From assembly GCA_013115135.1 (NCBI GenBank), contig JABANP010000153.1:41032-105031 (forward strand): a stretch of 64,000 nt of DNA, given 5' to 3'. A model generated the notes under the pieces. The model made no database searches. It was given only the letters and a program-made list of their open reading frames with translations, and was not told where the DNA came from. A program made the translations under genes and the position numbers. The stretch's first letter is position 1, and every line of letters begins with the position of its first letter. The DNA is from Perkinsus olseni (Eukaryota > Perkinsozoa > Perkinsida > Perkinsidae). Shown in pieces: positions 1 to 9,049 of this stretch.

Positions 1-732
1 GCAACTGCCGAGCTTCGTCTCGAAGTTAGTCGAGCTGTAGTCGGGTATCACCCAGAATAGGTCCTTAGTGGCCAATCTCACGGTATAGGGAACGTTATAT
101 GCAGTCGCGACGCAGGTCTGCAACCGGATGGAAATAGAAAAAGTCTGCTGCTGCTCGTGAAACACCAACGATCCGCCAGACTCATCCGTTACTGAAGAAT
201 AGAAGCTTCCAACAGGGTGAGTCGACGCCGGTGTTGGAAAGGGTGTAGCTCCCGGCGCACGCGTAGTAGTGTGGACCGGAAGAGGCCTAGTAGTTGGGCT
301 TGGCACGGGGCGAGAAGGACCCTCGGCCAACCAGCAGTTCCACGGAGACCCATTAGCACCGTTGATAGCTATATCGCTCATGAGAACACCATGGTTCGAC
401 TTGACGTGGAGCCTGTCAAAGAAGTCGACATTAATAGACCGATCTCTGCAGGCAGCCAGGCGTGCTTTGAAGTCAGTCGAGCTATAGTCAGGCTTCAGCA
501 AATCCTCGTGGCTAGAACCACGGATGGGAGTTATGGTATAGGGGACGTTCTCGGCAGAAGTCCCACACCTGCCGAGCAAGGCGCTGATGCGGAGGACTGG
601 CTTACTTTCATCAAAATCCAAACGACCACCGTATTGGGCTGATCCTCTGCAACCGTAAGCACCGATAGGGTGAGAGGCACGAACGCTTGCGATGAGACTT
701 GAGTAACAGATGATGGAAGAGAGGTATCTCAT
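1..732 (-). CDS. Secreted two-domain protein, 5' part (runs off left edge)
   Basis: An uninterrupted minus-strand frame runs from ATG at 732 to the window edge (244 codons, no stop). It starts with a signal peptide (MRYLSSIICYSSLIASVRA). Two related segments follow: one beginning SHPIGAYG, one beginning THPVGSFYSS. Each contains a Cys, then VPYT, then PDYSSTDF or PDYSSTNF and a further Cys about nine residues on. Between them lies a Pro/Thr-rich linker of roughly 35 residues (SPTTRPLPVHTTT), as in extracellular proteins. I recognise no named family. The internal duplication and intact reading frame make it a real gene; the 3' end is outside the window. The plus-strand frame at 217-642 is its antisense shadow. 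Confidence 0.8.
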   Translation of the reverse strand, partial: MRYLSSIICYSSLIASVRASHPIGAYGCRGSAQYGGRLDFDESKPVLRISALLGRCGTSAENVPYTITPIRGSSHEDLLKPDYSSTDFKARLAACRDRSINVDFFDRLHVKSNHGVLMSDIAINGANGSPWNCWLAEGPSRPVPSPTTRPLPVHTTTRAPGATPFPTPASTHPVGSFYSSVTDESGGSLVFHEQQQTFSISIRLQTCVATAYNVPYTVRLATKDLFWVIPDYSSTNFETKLGSC

Positions 733-960
733 ATGAAAAGGTCGTAGAAAGAAGGTTGCTGCAAGAGACGAATCACACGAGAAGAGCGGCGAGTCGAAGC
801 CACAGAGATGGGCTGCTGTAGCATTTCGGGTAGCCAAGCCGCGAAGCCCGAAACAAGACTCGACAGTGTCACGGTGGCGCTGTGCGGCTCGCACAAGAGG
901 GGCACGCACGCACCTCGAGGCGAGACCGCCCGAGTTTCGCACCGATGGGAGGAGTTCATT
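733..960 (-). promoter_or_regulatory. Upstream region of the secreted two-domain gene
   Basis: This non-coding stretch lies between the ATG at 732 and the retrotransposon's left repeat at 961. It should hold the 5' UTR and promoter, but I see no TATA-like box or other defined signal. The retrotransposon therefore sits about 230 bp upstream of the start codon and may have cut off distal promoter sequence. Confidence 0.3.
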
Positions 961-1119
961 GTAGAGTTAAACCCGTAGGGTTCGACGAGGGTGAAACTAG
1001 TGCAGGGGCTTAGTCCTGGGCCCGCGCACGGCGCGGATCTCAGCTGCGTTCCGGCACAACGGTTTCGGTTCGCCGAGACGCTAGTGGCTGAACTGGCCCC
1101 TAGCGTGCTTATTTTTTTT
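961..1119 (+). repeat. Split direct repeat A1
   Basis: It begins GTAGAGTTAAACCCGTAGGG and ends in a T-tract after GCGTGCTTA. It matches 6569-6769 almost base for base, except that A2 has about 40 bp more after ACAACGGTTTC. Confidence 0.9.
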
Positions 1120-1350
1120 TCTCTTCTCCCCTAATGGAGACCCAACTCCCATCGCGGAGTCCCAGCTCCCTTCGTGGAGTTTCTCGCTTCCCTCGTGGAG
1201 TACGTCGGCTCCCTCCGAGGAGCCCCTCTACCTGGCTGGTCAGTGACAGGCTCTCACTCCGGTTCACGTGCGACTACCCATTCGCCCCGCTGTTGGAGTC
1301 TTGCGTTACTCTGCGGATTGGTTCGTCAGTTTGTTTCCTCTTGGTTCTCC

Positions 1351-2415
1351 ATGGCCCCTGCGGACCAGCCCAACGCCGCCTCGCCTCTGGAGCAGATCGG
1401 TGCCCGGGTCATCGACGACGCGGCCGTTGTAACCACGGTATGCGAGAAGCTCAAGGAGCACCACATCACCTCTGTCAGAGCTGTCTCCTGCTTGTCTGAG
1501 AAGGCCGTTACTACCGTCTGCAACGAGCTGAAGGAATGTGAACACACTGCCAACCTCTCCGAGGGGGTCACCGAGTCCTACCTGTGGGGAATGGTCGGCG
1601 AGGCTAACGCCCAGCTACGGTTCGCTGAGTCTACAGTAACGGCACAGCGTGCCCCCACCCCGGAAGATTCCGGTCCGGACCAACGGGTCCAGAAAACGCG
1701 GTCTTACGCCCGCGGTTTTCAACAGGCTATACAGAAGTATGGCCCCTTCTCGCCGGAGGTCTACCCGTCACAGAAGCTGCTCGATTCCCTAAGGGGATCT
1801 GGTTGGACCTACGTCGACCTCCACCGCTACATGCCCTCGGATGGCCCGGTCAGCCGCAAGCCTGAAACAAGGTGGGCTGAGCGCGAAGACGGCACCGTGG
1901 TGAGAGTCAAAGCAGACGACGGCGACGACGAAGTGTCATACAGGGCCTTCGGGTCCAAGTGGTGCCTGGCTTACCAGTCGCTTGGCTGGGCCATGATCAT
2001 TAACTCCCTCGACTCCACGGAGCCATTGAACCCTCTCAACGCCATCACCCTGGCGGACATTGATTGCCACCGTGCCCGTATCTTGGCCTTGAGCGTGCAG
2101 TTTGGCTGGCGCACTGCCTCCTGCGCCGATATCGCCATACGCAAGCAGATAGCATCGTCGGAGGCTTTCCACATCGCCCCGTTGGGGGAGTTCTACCAGA
2201 AGCCTGAACTCACCGCCGGCGTCATGTTGAGCTCGCTCGCTGCAGCCACCCGCAACAACCAGCCCCCAGGTGGGAAGCGCGAAGGGAAGCCTTCCACCCA
2301 TCCTTCATCTGGCCCTAGCCAGAAACGACACCGTGGGTATGGGGGAAACCGAGCTCACAACGAGCGGCCACAGGGTGCTGGCAGAAATGACGGCCACAAC
2401 GACTCCAAGAAGTAG
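1351..2415 (+). CDS. Gag-like protein of the YR retrotransposon
   Basis: The first ATG of this open frame is at 1351 (sequence CTCC-ATG-G, acceptable context), giving 354 residues (MAPADQPNAAS start). The frame is open further upstream but only from non-ATG codons. There is no CCHC zinc knuckle. The C-terminal 45 residues are rich in Lys, Arg, Gly, Asn and His (for example SQKRHRGYGGNRAHNE), which would suit RNA binding. Position as first ORF between A1 and the RT gene is the main reason for calling it Gag; there is no direct sequence match that I recognise. Confidence 0.7.
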   Translation: MAPADQPNAASPLEQIGARVIDDAAVVTTVCEKLKEHHITSVRAVSCLSEKAVTTVCNELKECEHTANLSEGVTESYLWGMVGEANAQLRFAESTVTAQRAPTPEDSGPDQRVQKTRSYARGFQQAIQKYGPFSPEVYPSQKLLDSLRGSGWTYVDLHRYMPSDGPVSRKPETRWAEREDGTVVRVKADDGDDEVSYRAFGSKWCLAYQSLGWAMIINSLDSTEPLNPLNAITLADIDCHRARILALSVQFGWRTASCADIAIRKQIASSEAFHIAPLGEFYQKPELTAGVMLSSLAAATRNNQPPGGKREGKPSTHPSSGPSQKRHRGYGGNRAHNERPQGAGRNDGHNDSKK

Positions 2416-2609
2416 GCCTACAACGGCAGCTCCGGGTCGTGGTCCATGGCCTGATCTTCCGTTTCTCCCCTGTCGAATGCCCACACCGTTATTCCTCCAA
2501 GCCTTTCTCGTCAGTGCGCCTCTCGTCCCCTCGTAGCCTAGGCCTATCCGCGCACTCTAGTTACCACAGATCATTTCCGCAGATTGTTCTTGTGTTGAAT
2601 CAACACAGG

Positions 2610-2660
2610 TAGGTGGAGGCGCGACGGATCAACACTGTTGATCCGTCGCGCCTCCACCTA
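2610..2660. repeat. Perfect 24-bp hairpin between gag and RT ORFs
   Basis: The left arm (2610-2633) begins TAGGTGGAGGCGCGAC; the right arm (2637-2660) is its exact reverse complement; the loop is ACT. It lies in the 356-bp gap between the gag stop and the RT start. It might act in RNA processing, translation of ORF2, or packaging; the sequence alone does not say. Confidence 0.9.
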
Positions 2661-2771
2661 GCGGAGTCCGCTAGCTATTTGGGAATGACTCATTTCGATT
2701 GAGCCTGCTCTCTCTCCTTCTCAGTTGTGTTCGCTCTACGTGGGACGTCCTTTCTCCATACAGCCCCACCG

Positions 2772-4940
2772 ATGAAGCGAGCTCGTCCCTCCAACCCACC
2801 AACGCCGTCCTCGTCCCCTCTGGGTCATGAAGAATCGGTGGCCGCCATCTGCGACGTCCTGGTCCCACAGGGTATCGCTGAAGCCGAAGAAGCGCAGCGT
2901 GGTTTCCAGAACGGCGCCGGCCTTCACCAGCCTGCCCCCGGCAAGCGCGTCGACCCTCCAACAGGCAAGCAACTGCTGGTAGCCCAGGCCCTGCAAGCGG
3001 CCGCGGTCGACTTCGACCTTCCTGCCTTGCTGGTCAACAGGCCAGGCCCTGGTTTCCTCTCGCCCGCCGAGGCGTCCCAGTTCGACTCGGTCTTTGATGA
3101 GGCAGCCACGTCTGTAAGATCTGTGTTGTGTGGATTCCTCAGCTGCGAAGACCGCAGCAGCCGCGGCGGCGCCCCCTTTCGCGGCCCATTGTGGATAGCA
3201 CTACTGGACACCTTCGCTGACGACGACTCGACCCTGCGGGAGATCATTGACCGTCCTTTCCCGGCAGGGATACTCAACAAGATCCCGGAGGCGCCGAACA
3301 TGCCCCCCTTCTCTATATCCCAGACTAAGTTGGACCGTGAGCCCGGCGACTTGCGGCCCGCCTTCACCAACTACCGCTCCGCCCAAGACGTGCCGGAAGC
3401 CATAATCAAAGCGATCGATGCCGAAGTCGACGCCGGGAGGATGGTATTCGTCGACCTCCCCCTCGAAGAAGCTATCGCAAAGGGCTACCGCACGGTGAAG
3501 GTGGCTGCCGTTCCCAAGAAAGACGGAGACTGGCGCCTCGTCGAGGATTATCGAAGAGGGGGTACCAATAGGATGATAGATCCAACAAGATGCCCTAACA
3601 CGACGGTACTCCCATCCTACGCCGACCTGATGCAGATACTGCGCTTCGTCGCGGGCTTCCCTTCCGACACCTACAAGACCCTTCACCTTGACTTCGCCAA
3701 GGCATACCGCCACGTGAAGGTGAACGCCCAAGAACGCCGTTTCCTCTGCGTGCTGGTGCCCGACGCGTCGGGATCCTACACTTCGCCCCGCATTGCTATG
3801 CATACATCCTTTCCCTTCGGTCTTCGGTCGTCGGCTGTGGCCTGGGGGCGCGTCGCAGCCGCTGCCTTCCGCCTCGCCGTGAAGCTTGCCGACATCGACG
3901 AAGACCTCCCCTTGCTAGGCTACTGCTACGTTGACGACCTCGTCTTCTGGATCCCATCAAGGGTCTACAACATCATCGCCCCCCGGCTGCTTCTGGTGTT
4001 CGCCACTCTCGGCCTGTGGATCAACTGGCGCAAGGTGGCTACCGGATGCACTACCGGAAGCTGCTTGGGCTTCCAGATTTGCCTCCGCTCACCGGGGCCC
4101 CACCATATATCGGTATCCCTGCCAGCGGATAAGGTATCGACTATCCTCGATGACATCCAGGCCATGCTATCGGCACGCCACACCAACCTTTCGACCGCGA
4201 GGAGACTGGCAGGTCGACTGGTCTGGGCGAGCCAGGCTTATCGACTGCTGCGCCCGTACCTATGCCACCTATTTTCCTTGGTCCAGTTCCTCGAGTCCGG
4301 CGCGCAAGCTGGCACTGTCGGGAGGCAGCTGAAACGTGATCTTCGCCTCTGGGCTGTGGCGCTGCAGTCGACGGTCCCAGTCCTCCCCGGCGCCCCCAAT
4401 CCTCGCTATAGATGCCTGTCGATCACCGATGCCAGCACTTCCGGCCTTGGAGGCGTGGTCCGCCTCCAGACTGCAGACGGCGACCCGGTGCGGACTATGT
4501 ACTTCTGCCTCCCCCTGACACAGCTCCCGGGCTATGCTCGCCGTCTCCTACTCCGCGGCCAAGCAGCTTCCTCTTCGGATATGTGCACCCTAGAGATCCT
4601 CAGCGCGGCATTGGGCATAGTTTTGGCGCTCCGTATGTTCAACACCCCCCGCGATGTCGACTTCGTCACCGTTACTGATAGCTCGGCGACAGCGCACGCT
4701 CTGAGAAAGGTTTTCTCCGGCAAACCTCGTATGTCCTTGATCTTACGGGCCGTGGCTACTCGTCTGGCGTCAAGATGCCTCGCGAACAAGCCCTTGAAGG
4801 TCGCGACGATCTACTCCGAGGAGAACTTGACTGCAGACCTTGTGAGCAGGGGCCGCCTGTTCTCTGTTCCGCCGAAATGGGTCGCGGCTGACGGCCTGGA
4901 GCTTCTAGCTGCCCTGGACCTCGCAGCCGCGTCGGAGTAG
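2772..4940 (+). CDS. Reverse transcriptase-RNase H of the YR retrotransposon
   Basis: The frame gives 722 residues from the first ATG (MKRARPSNPPTPSSS). The RT core spans roughly residues 220-480: VPKKDGDWRLVEDYR, LDFAKAYRHVKV, FPFGLRSSAVAWGR, and the catalytic YVDD at residues 386-389. RNase H follows with acidic residues D553 (SITDAS), E608 (TLEILSA), D636 (VTDSSA) and D689 (NLTADLVSRG); the last motif is typical of DIRS-order RNase H. There is no integrase, protease or methyltransferase domain. The enzyme would copy element RNA into DNA. The frame is open throughout. Confidence 0.92.
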   Translation: MKRARPSNPPTPSSSPLGHEESVAAICDVLVPQGIAEAEEAQRGFQNGAGLHQPAPGKRVDPPTGKQLLVAQALQAAAVDFDLPALLVNRPGPGFLSPAEASQFDSVFDEAATSVRSVLCGFLSCEDRSSRGGAPFRGPLWIALLDTFADDDSTLREIIDRPFPAGILNKIPEAPNMPPFSISQTKLDREPGDLRPAFTNYRSAQDVPEAIIKAIDAEVDAGRMVFVDLPLEEAIAKGYRTVKVAAVPKKDGDWRLVEDYRRGGTNRMIDPTRCPNTTVLPSYADLMQILRFVAGFPSDTYKTLHLDFAKAYRHVKVNAQERRFLCVLVPDASGSYTSPRIAMHTSFPFGLRSSAVAWGRVAAAAFRLAVKLADIDEDLPLLGYCYVDDLVFWIPSRVYNIIAPRLLLVFATLGLWINWRKVATGCTTGSCLGFQICLRSPGPHHISVSLPADKVSTILDDIQAMLSARHTNLSTARRLAGRLVWASQAYRLLRPYLCHLFSLVQFLESGAQAGTVGRQLKRDLRLWAVALQSTVPVLPGAPNPRYRCLSITDASTSGLGGVVRLQTADGDPVRTMYFCLPLTQLPGYARRLLLRGQAASSSDMCTLEILSAALGIVLALRMFNTPRDVDFVTVTDSSATAHALRKVFSGKPRMSLILRAVATRLASRCLANKPLKVATIYSEENLTADLVSRGRLFSVPPKWVAADGLELLAALDLAAASE

Positions 4941-5085
4941 CGGCACGCCATAGCAGGCGTCTACTGTAGGAATACCAAGTGTGTGAGTGGAGTTTCGATC
5001 CCGTGACTGCTGTGGTCGTTTGATTTGTCAATTAGAAGTACGGGGGACCTCGTACTCAGCCCACACTCGCCTCTCTCTTTGAGCC

Positions 5086-6234
5086 ATGCATGCCCGCAAC
5101 GGAAGCCAACCGCCGTCTTGGGACCCCATCCCGGGCATCTGGAAACCCGTCACACTCGGACGCAGTCGGCCGGCAGGAGCTGTTCCGCCGCCCTCTCGCG
5201 TCAGAGTCAGAGCGGTAGCCGAGTCCTCGAGCAAAGCCACCTCTCAAAGGAAGAAGGTCCTCCGCGAGGCAAGTCTCTCGACTACCGAGAGCCGACAGGG
5301 CCTGATAGACGGCGCTTACGCGGCGGCGACCTCGAAGCAGAACCGATCGGCTTGGAACCTCTACGAGGCCTCCGCAAGAGCGGCCGGGAAGTCTAGTACT
5401 CCGGTGACCGGGACAAGCTTAGTCCGCTTCATCGAAGGTATGGTGGCCGGTTCCTACAAGTACTCTACCGTCGTCCGCTACGTAAAACAAGTTGAGAAGG
5501 TGGCCGACAAAACGACCGGCGCCGAGCTACCGACTCGAGACCGGCAAGACGTGGATCTCGCTTTACGTTCAGCACGGAAACTGCTCGGTGATCCCGGCCC
5601 TATGCGGGCCGCCACTCTAACGGTGCAACAGGTTGTGGAGGCCGCCGGCCGCCTGCCCCCAGTGGAAGCTTCGTGTTTCCTGTTGGGAGTTCACGGCCTA
5701 TTCAGACTCTCCGAGCTCCTGCACTTGCGTGCGTGCTCCATATCACCGACCTCTAGTGGTATTACGGTCTTCGTGGAGCGTTCCAAAACCGATCAGTGGA
5801 GCGGTGGCAGGCTGGTGCACATCAACTGCGTCCTGTCTCCCCCCGGTGATCGCTCGGCTGCCGCGCAGGCTGCCCGTGCTCTATGTGATCGTCCGGAATG
5901 CGCGGCCCACCGAGTGCTAGAGAGAGCACTGCTATCACCGTCTCCGGAGGACCTCCTGTTCCCCGTCGACAGGCACCACTTTGCCGAAGACTTAAGAACT
6001 GCGGTCGTGACCGTTACCGGCTGCCCCCCGGAAAGAGCCACCACACACCTGATGAGACGTAGCGGAGCAACCATATACTTCCGCGGGGGTGTCCCTTTAA
6101 CCACCATAGGCGAGATAGGTCGTTGGAAAGGCGTGGACAGCCTGAACAACGCCTACCTGCGGGACGCCAGTGACTTCGGCCCGCACTCGGCGGATCTGAT
6201 GGCGCAGACCTGGTCCCGGGCATTACACCAGTGA
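5086..6234 (+). CDS. Tyrosine recombinase of the retrotransposon
   Basis: This ORF codes for 382 residues starting MHARNGSQPPSW. The catalytic set of the tyrosine recombinase family is visible: R207 (LFRLSELLHLR), H321 and R324 (HLMRRSG), W347 in the His/Trp position (GRWKG) and nucleophile Y357 (NNAYLRD). An N-terminal SAM-like DNA-binding region covers about residues 80-170. The enzyme is expected to insert the circular double-stranded DNA form by site-specific strand exchange. It sits 145 bp downstream of RT-RNase H and just before repeat B1, as in Ngaro elements. All catalytic positions are intact. Confidence 0.92.
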   Translation: MHARNGSQPPSWDPIPGIWKPVTLGRSRPAGAVPPPSRVRVRAVAESSSKATSQRKKVLREASLSTTESRQGLIDGAYAAATSKQNRSAWNLYEASARAAGKSSTPVTGTSLVRFIEGMVAGSYKYSTVVRYVKQVEKVADKTTGAELPTRDRQDVDLALRSARKLLGDPGPMRAATLTVQQVVEAAGRLPPVEASCFLLGVHGLFRLSELLHLRACSISPTSSGITVFVERSKTDQWSGGRLVHINCVLSPPGDRSAAAQAARALCDRPECAAHRVLERALLSPSPEDLLFPVDRHHFAEDLRTAVVTVTGCPPERATTHLMRRSGATIYFRGGVPLTTIGEIGRWKGVDSLNNAYLRDASDFGPHSADLMAQTWSRALHQ

Positions 6235-6378
6235 CTGGGCGGCTTCTGCCTCGAGCTTCCGAGGCCGATTGAGCACCCATTGCATGCCAACATGTAGCGT
6301 TCACCATATAGTAACGAGCGAATAGGTCTCGCGTTCCTAGTGGGCTACGCGGCGCGGGCCCCTCGTGCGGGAGGAGTT

Positions 6379-6568
6379 TGGGGGAACAGCTCGCCGCAGG
6401 TCAACCTGTACAAACTCGGATCGCCGCCAACCGGTCTGGATCCTAGCTTTGACCTCCGACGGCTGTCACGGATACGAGCGCAGTCGTTGCGCGCTAGCGC
6501 CGGGCCGGCCTAGTCCGACGACCACGCTCGCACCCGTCTCCTCCCAAGCCCCTGTGTTACGGTTTCAT
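6379..6568 (+). repeat. Split direct repeat B1
   Basis: It starts GGGGGAACAGCTCGCCGCAG and ends GTGTTACGGTTTCA, abutting A2. B2 at 6783-6972 is a near-exact copy. Confidence 0.9.
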
Positions 6569-6769
6569 GTAGAGTTAAACCCGTAGGGTTCGACGAGGGT
6601 GAAACTAGTGCAGGGGCTTAGTCCTGGGCCCGCGCACGGCGCGGATCTCAGCTGCGTTCCGGCACAACGGTTTCAGGCCCCTAGCTGGGCGCGCGACGGC
6701 GACCTCACGCGAAGACCACGCCGAGACGCTAGTGGCTGAACTGGCCCCTAGCGTGCTTATTTTTTTTTT
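6569..6769 (+). repeat. Split direct repeat A2
   Basis: This is a copy of A1 with an extra segment (6676-6720, CAGGCCCCTAGCTGGG onward). It ends in a T-tract. The fused B1-A2 is the junction expected from the circular replication intermediate. Confidence 0.9.
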
Positions 6770-6782
6770 CTAACCTAGACAC

Positions 6783-6972
6783 GGGGGAACAGCTCGCCGC
6801 AGGTCAACCTGTACAAACTCGGATCGCCGCCAACCGGTCTGGATCCTAGCTTTGACCTCCGACGGCTGTCACGGATACGAGCGCAGTCGTTGCGCGCTAG
6901 CGCCGGGCCGGCCTAGTCCGACGACCACGCTCGCACCCGTCTCCTCCCAAGCCCCTGTGTTACGGTTTCACG
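6783..6972 (+). repeat. Split direct repeat B2, right end of element
   Basis: This is a second copy of B1 and marks the right boundary, with flanking sequence CGAACTTGATAATCGG beyond. No target-site duplication is seen, as expected for the class. Confidence 0.88.
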
Positions 6973-7072
6973 AACTTGATAATCGGACGAATAATCGGGA
7001 ACGAAGGTTGCAGTAGTATCAGAGTCAAGAGAAAGTTACGGATCTAGTAGATCCGATCTACACTGGTCAGGA

Positions 7073-7453
7073 CTAAACCTTTGTCCGCTTATAGTGAAGG
7101 GGATTAAAGTATGTATTCATACCACTGAGGGAGTCGGCGAATCGCATTGGATGAGAATGTGCTTTTGGATTGCCTTCACCTGGGAGAAGGGTGCCCCCAA
7201 AGTACGGGCTTGCCAGCGACGGTGATTGATTGAAGTACAGGAGGAAGTCCTTACTGCGTATCTTTTTAGCTGTGTCCAGCTGTGCTGCAACAGAAAAGAT
7301 AACCGCGTTGTATCGATCAAGGTCCAAAGAAAAGATATTTGCCGGATTCTCCGACTCAAGGCTGTGCTCGCTGCCTAAATCAGCCCGAACCGGATACCAC
7401 CCATCAAAGCTCAATGCCTGGCTCGAGTTTGTTCCCGAAGTTGATATCCTCAT
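7073..7453 (-). CDS. Hypothetical protein fragment, 126 aa
   Basis: The minus-strand frame from ATG at 7453 reads MRISTSGTNSSQALSFDGWY and has protein-like composition (FSLDLDRYNAVIFSVAAQL, SHPMRFADSLSGM). It has no signal peptide, membrane segment or known motif. Its first codons overlap a dispersed repeat that starts near 7440, so it may be an internal exon or a gene fragment cut by the repeat. The function is unknown. Confidence 0.35.
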   Translation of the reverse strand: MRISTSGTNSSQALSFDGWYPVRADLGSEHSLESENPANIFSLDLDRYNAVIFSVAAQLDTAKKIRSKDFLLYFNQSPSLASPYFGGTLLPGEGNPKAHSHPMRFADSLSGMNTYFNPLHYKRTKV

Positions 7454-7680
7454 TGGCGAAATAGACTCCCTAAATCATGAAATCGAGGGCCTTATTCGCG
7501 GACCTGAATTCCTTATTCGAGGCCCGCCGCTAACATGACTTCTTCATACGCGAACTTCTCGATGTGTCTATTGCGCCCCTACCGCCCATTTGCTGCCCCA
7601 AATCTCTAATGCGATATCTCCGAGCGCTGGTATAACGGTCTCACCTGCCAAACAGACTTCTTAATAGATCCACCCGAGGA
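7440..7680 (+). repeat. Single-copy relative of the 93-bp satellite and its flank
   Basis: The run GGCGAAATAGACTCCCTAAAT ... GGCCCGCCGCTAACATGACT ... CCGCCCATTTGCTG ... AAACAGACTTCTTAATAG parallels 33090-33720 (AAATTGATTTCCTTAAT ... GGCCTGCCGCTAAAATGACT ... CCGCCAATTTGCTG ... AAATAGACTTCTGAATGG). Here the Q-rich unit occurs once instead of five times. Confidence 0.6.
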
Positions 7681-7721
7681 TCCTGAGGCTTGTCCAAGCT
7701 GCGGTCACGACTTGGCACGGG

Positions 7722-8075
7722 ATGTGCACTATAGTGACAACTATCTCCCCTGCTGCTGCGTACAATAAATCCCTAGGTCGCTGCCCACATTTGCTCTTCG
7801 TGCGCATTCGTTCTTTGTGCGTCCAAACTTCCCGACAATCGCGAGCATTCCTCGTCACGCTATTGAACGCATGTTTCCCCCAAACCCCTCTCGATTCGTT
7901 TGACCACCCCTTGAGCCCAGCCACACTGTTACGGGTTATAGTGCAGTAGTTGTAACTTGCACTTAAGCGACAACTACCTCCGCTGCTGCTGCGTGCCATG
8001 AATCCCAAGGTTGCTACGCACACTTGCTCTTTGTGCGCATTTGCTCTTTGTGCGCATTTGTTTTTTGTGCGTCCA
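7722..8075 (+). repeat. Two diverged copies of a dispersed repeat
   Basis: Both 7722-7830 and 7955-8075 contain GACAACTA(T/C)CTCC followed by CTGCTGCTGCGT and TTTGTGCGCATT blocks. The second ends in three short tandem copies of TTTGCTCTTTGTGCGCA. A third copy lies inverted at 58380-58525. No coding capacity is evident. Confidence 0.65.
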
Positions 8076-8079
8076 ACAG

Positions 8080-9049
8080 GGTGGCCGGTGGAAGGAAAAA
8101 TAGACATTCTTTCCTTCGGCCTATTTTTCCTGCTGAAAAATAGGGAAAAATAGGCAAAATAGAGAATTTTTCGCTAAGGAGCGATTCGCAAGCAAGGGGA
8201 ATGGATCCAATAGGTTCGACCGGCCTTCCACACTTCCTGGTGAACACTGCAGGGGGGCGGCCTTGTCTCAAGACTCTTGAGGAGCTCTGCTTAAGAGGTG
8301 AACTGTAAGCGTTCCTTCACTCTCCGCGGTCACTTGGACTCTGCAGTCACTGAAACGCAACATGGAGATTCTCCATTGGAGGAGTAATCATGAGGCGTAG
8401 GGCTTCAAGAATTATGAATTTAGTATACTTTTTCAACGTGGAATCATCGGTGGCACTCATATTGAGTGACTCGACGAAACGGAACCATCTGTACCGGATG
8501 AGCTGCTGAATACGCGCTCGTGAGAATCACTTCTCACAGCGGTCCCGTGAAACCTCCTTATGGTTGCCCAGCGGAGGAAGGCGTCTCTAAATATGTTATT
8601 CGTCGACAGGTTATCCCTGAGGAAAGCTTGAGCACTGGTGCTGAGACAATCACAACTACTACAAACTTGGCAGGTTTACCTGGCCACAAATTTTGTACAA
8701 CTGAAGAAACGCTCTTGTGCAGCCGTCCCGCAGGGAGTTTGTGTGGCAAGGTATAGATAACTTTAAATTCCACACTCGTCTTTCACACTCCAGTGGAGTG
8801 ACTCCACCAGTAGGAGCAAGGGCCGCACGTTTCTCTCTTTTCCGTGAGCTTCGAGCTTTGATGGACACTCCTGCGCGCCTGAGATCCAACGATCCATCGA
8901 TTCCGTCGTTACCAGTGTTTAAATCTCCCGAATGTTTCAGTTATATTTCTGTCAGAACTACGGCACATCTCTATGCCTCTAATCATTGATTAGTGATCAA
9001 CCACATCTCGCTCTTCCTTTTTCGCGAGTTTTTCTCTCTTTTTCCCCAT
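8080..9049. other. Intergenic, no gene recognised
   Basis: The stretch contains an AT-rich inverted block of CCTATTTTTCC and GGAAAAATAGG around 8095-8160 and several short palindromes such as AGTGGAGTGACTCCA at 8790. Short frames of 71-90 codons exist on both strands, but none shows a motif or copy support. Confidence 0.4.

Larger units (their letters stand above)
961..6972 (+). mobile_element. Tyrosine-recombinase retrotransposon with split direct repeats (Ngaro/PAT-like)
   Basis: The element is laid out as A1 (961-1119), gag-like ORF, RT-RNase H ORF, tyrosine recombinase ORF, B1 (6379-6568), A2 (6569-6769), B2 (6783-6972). A2 repeats A1 and B2 repeats B1 almost perfectly. This split-direct-repeat layout is known from Ngaro and PAT members of the DIRS order, which integrate through a circular DNA using a tyrosine recombinase and make no target-site duplication. 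DIRS1 itself has inverted repeats, and many DIRS elements carry a methyltransferase domain; none is visible here. All three ORFs are open and A/B copies are nearly identical, so the insertion looks young. A1 lacks about 40 bp present in A2. Confidence 0.9.

Noticed and set aside
217..642. Plus-strand 141-codon frame
   Set aside because: It is antisense to the secreted two-domain gene, whose frame runs through 1-732 with a signal peptide and duplicated domains.
1174..1350. N-terminal extension of the gag-like ORF
   Set aside because: It needs a GTG start; this is a eukaryote and the first ATG is at 1351. The same holds for RT-RNase H before 2772.
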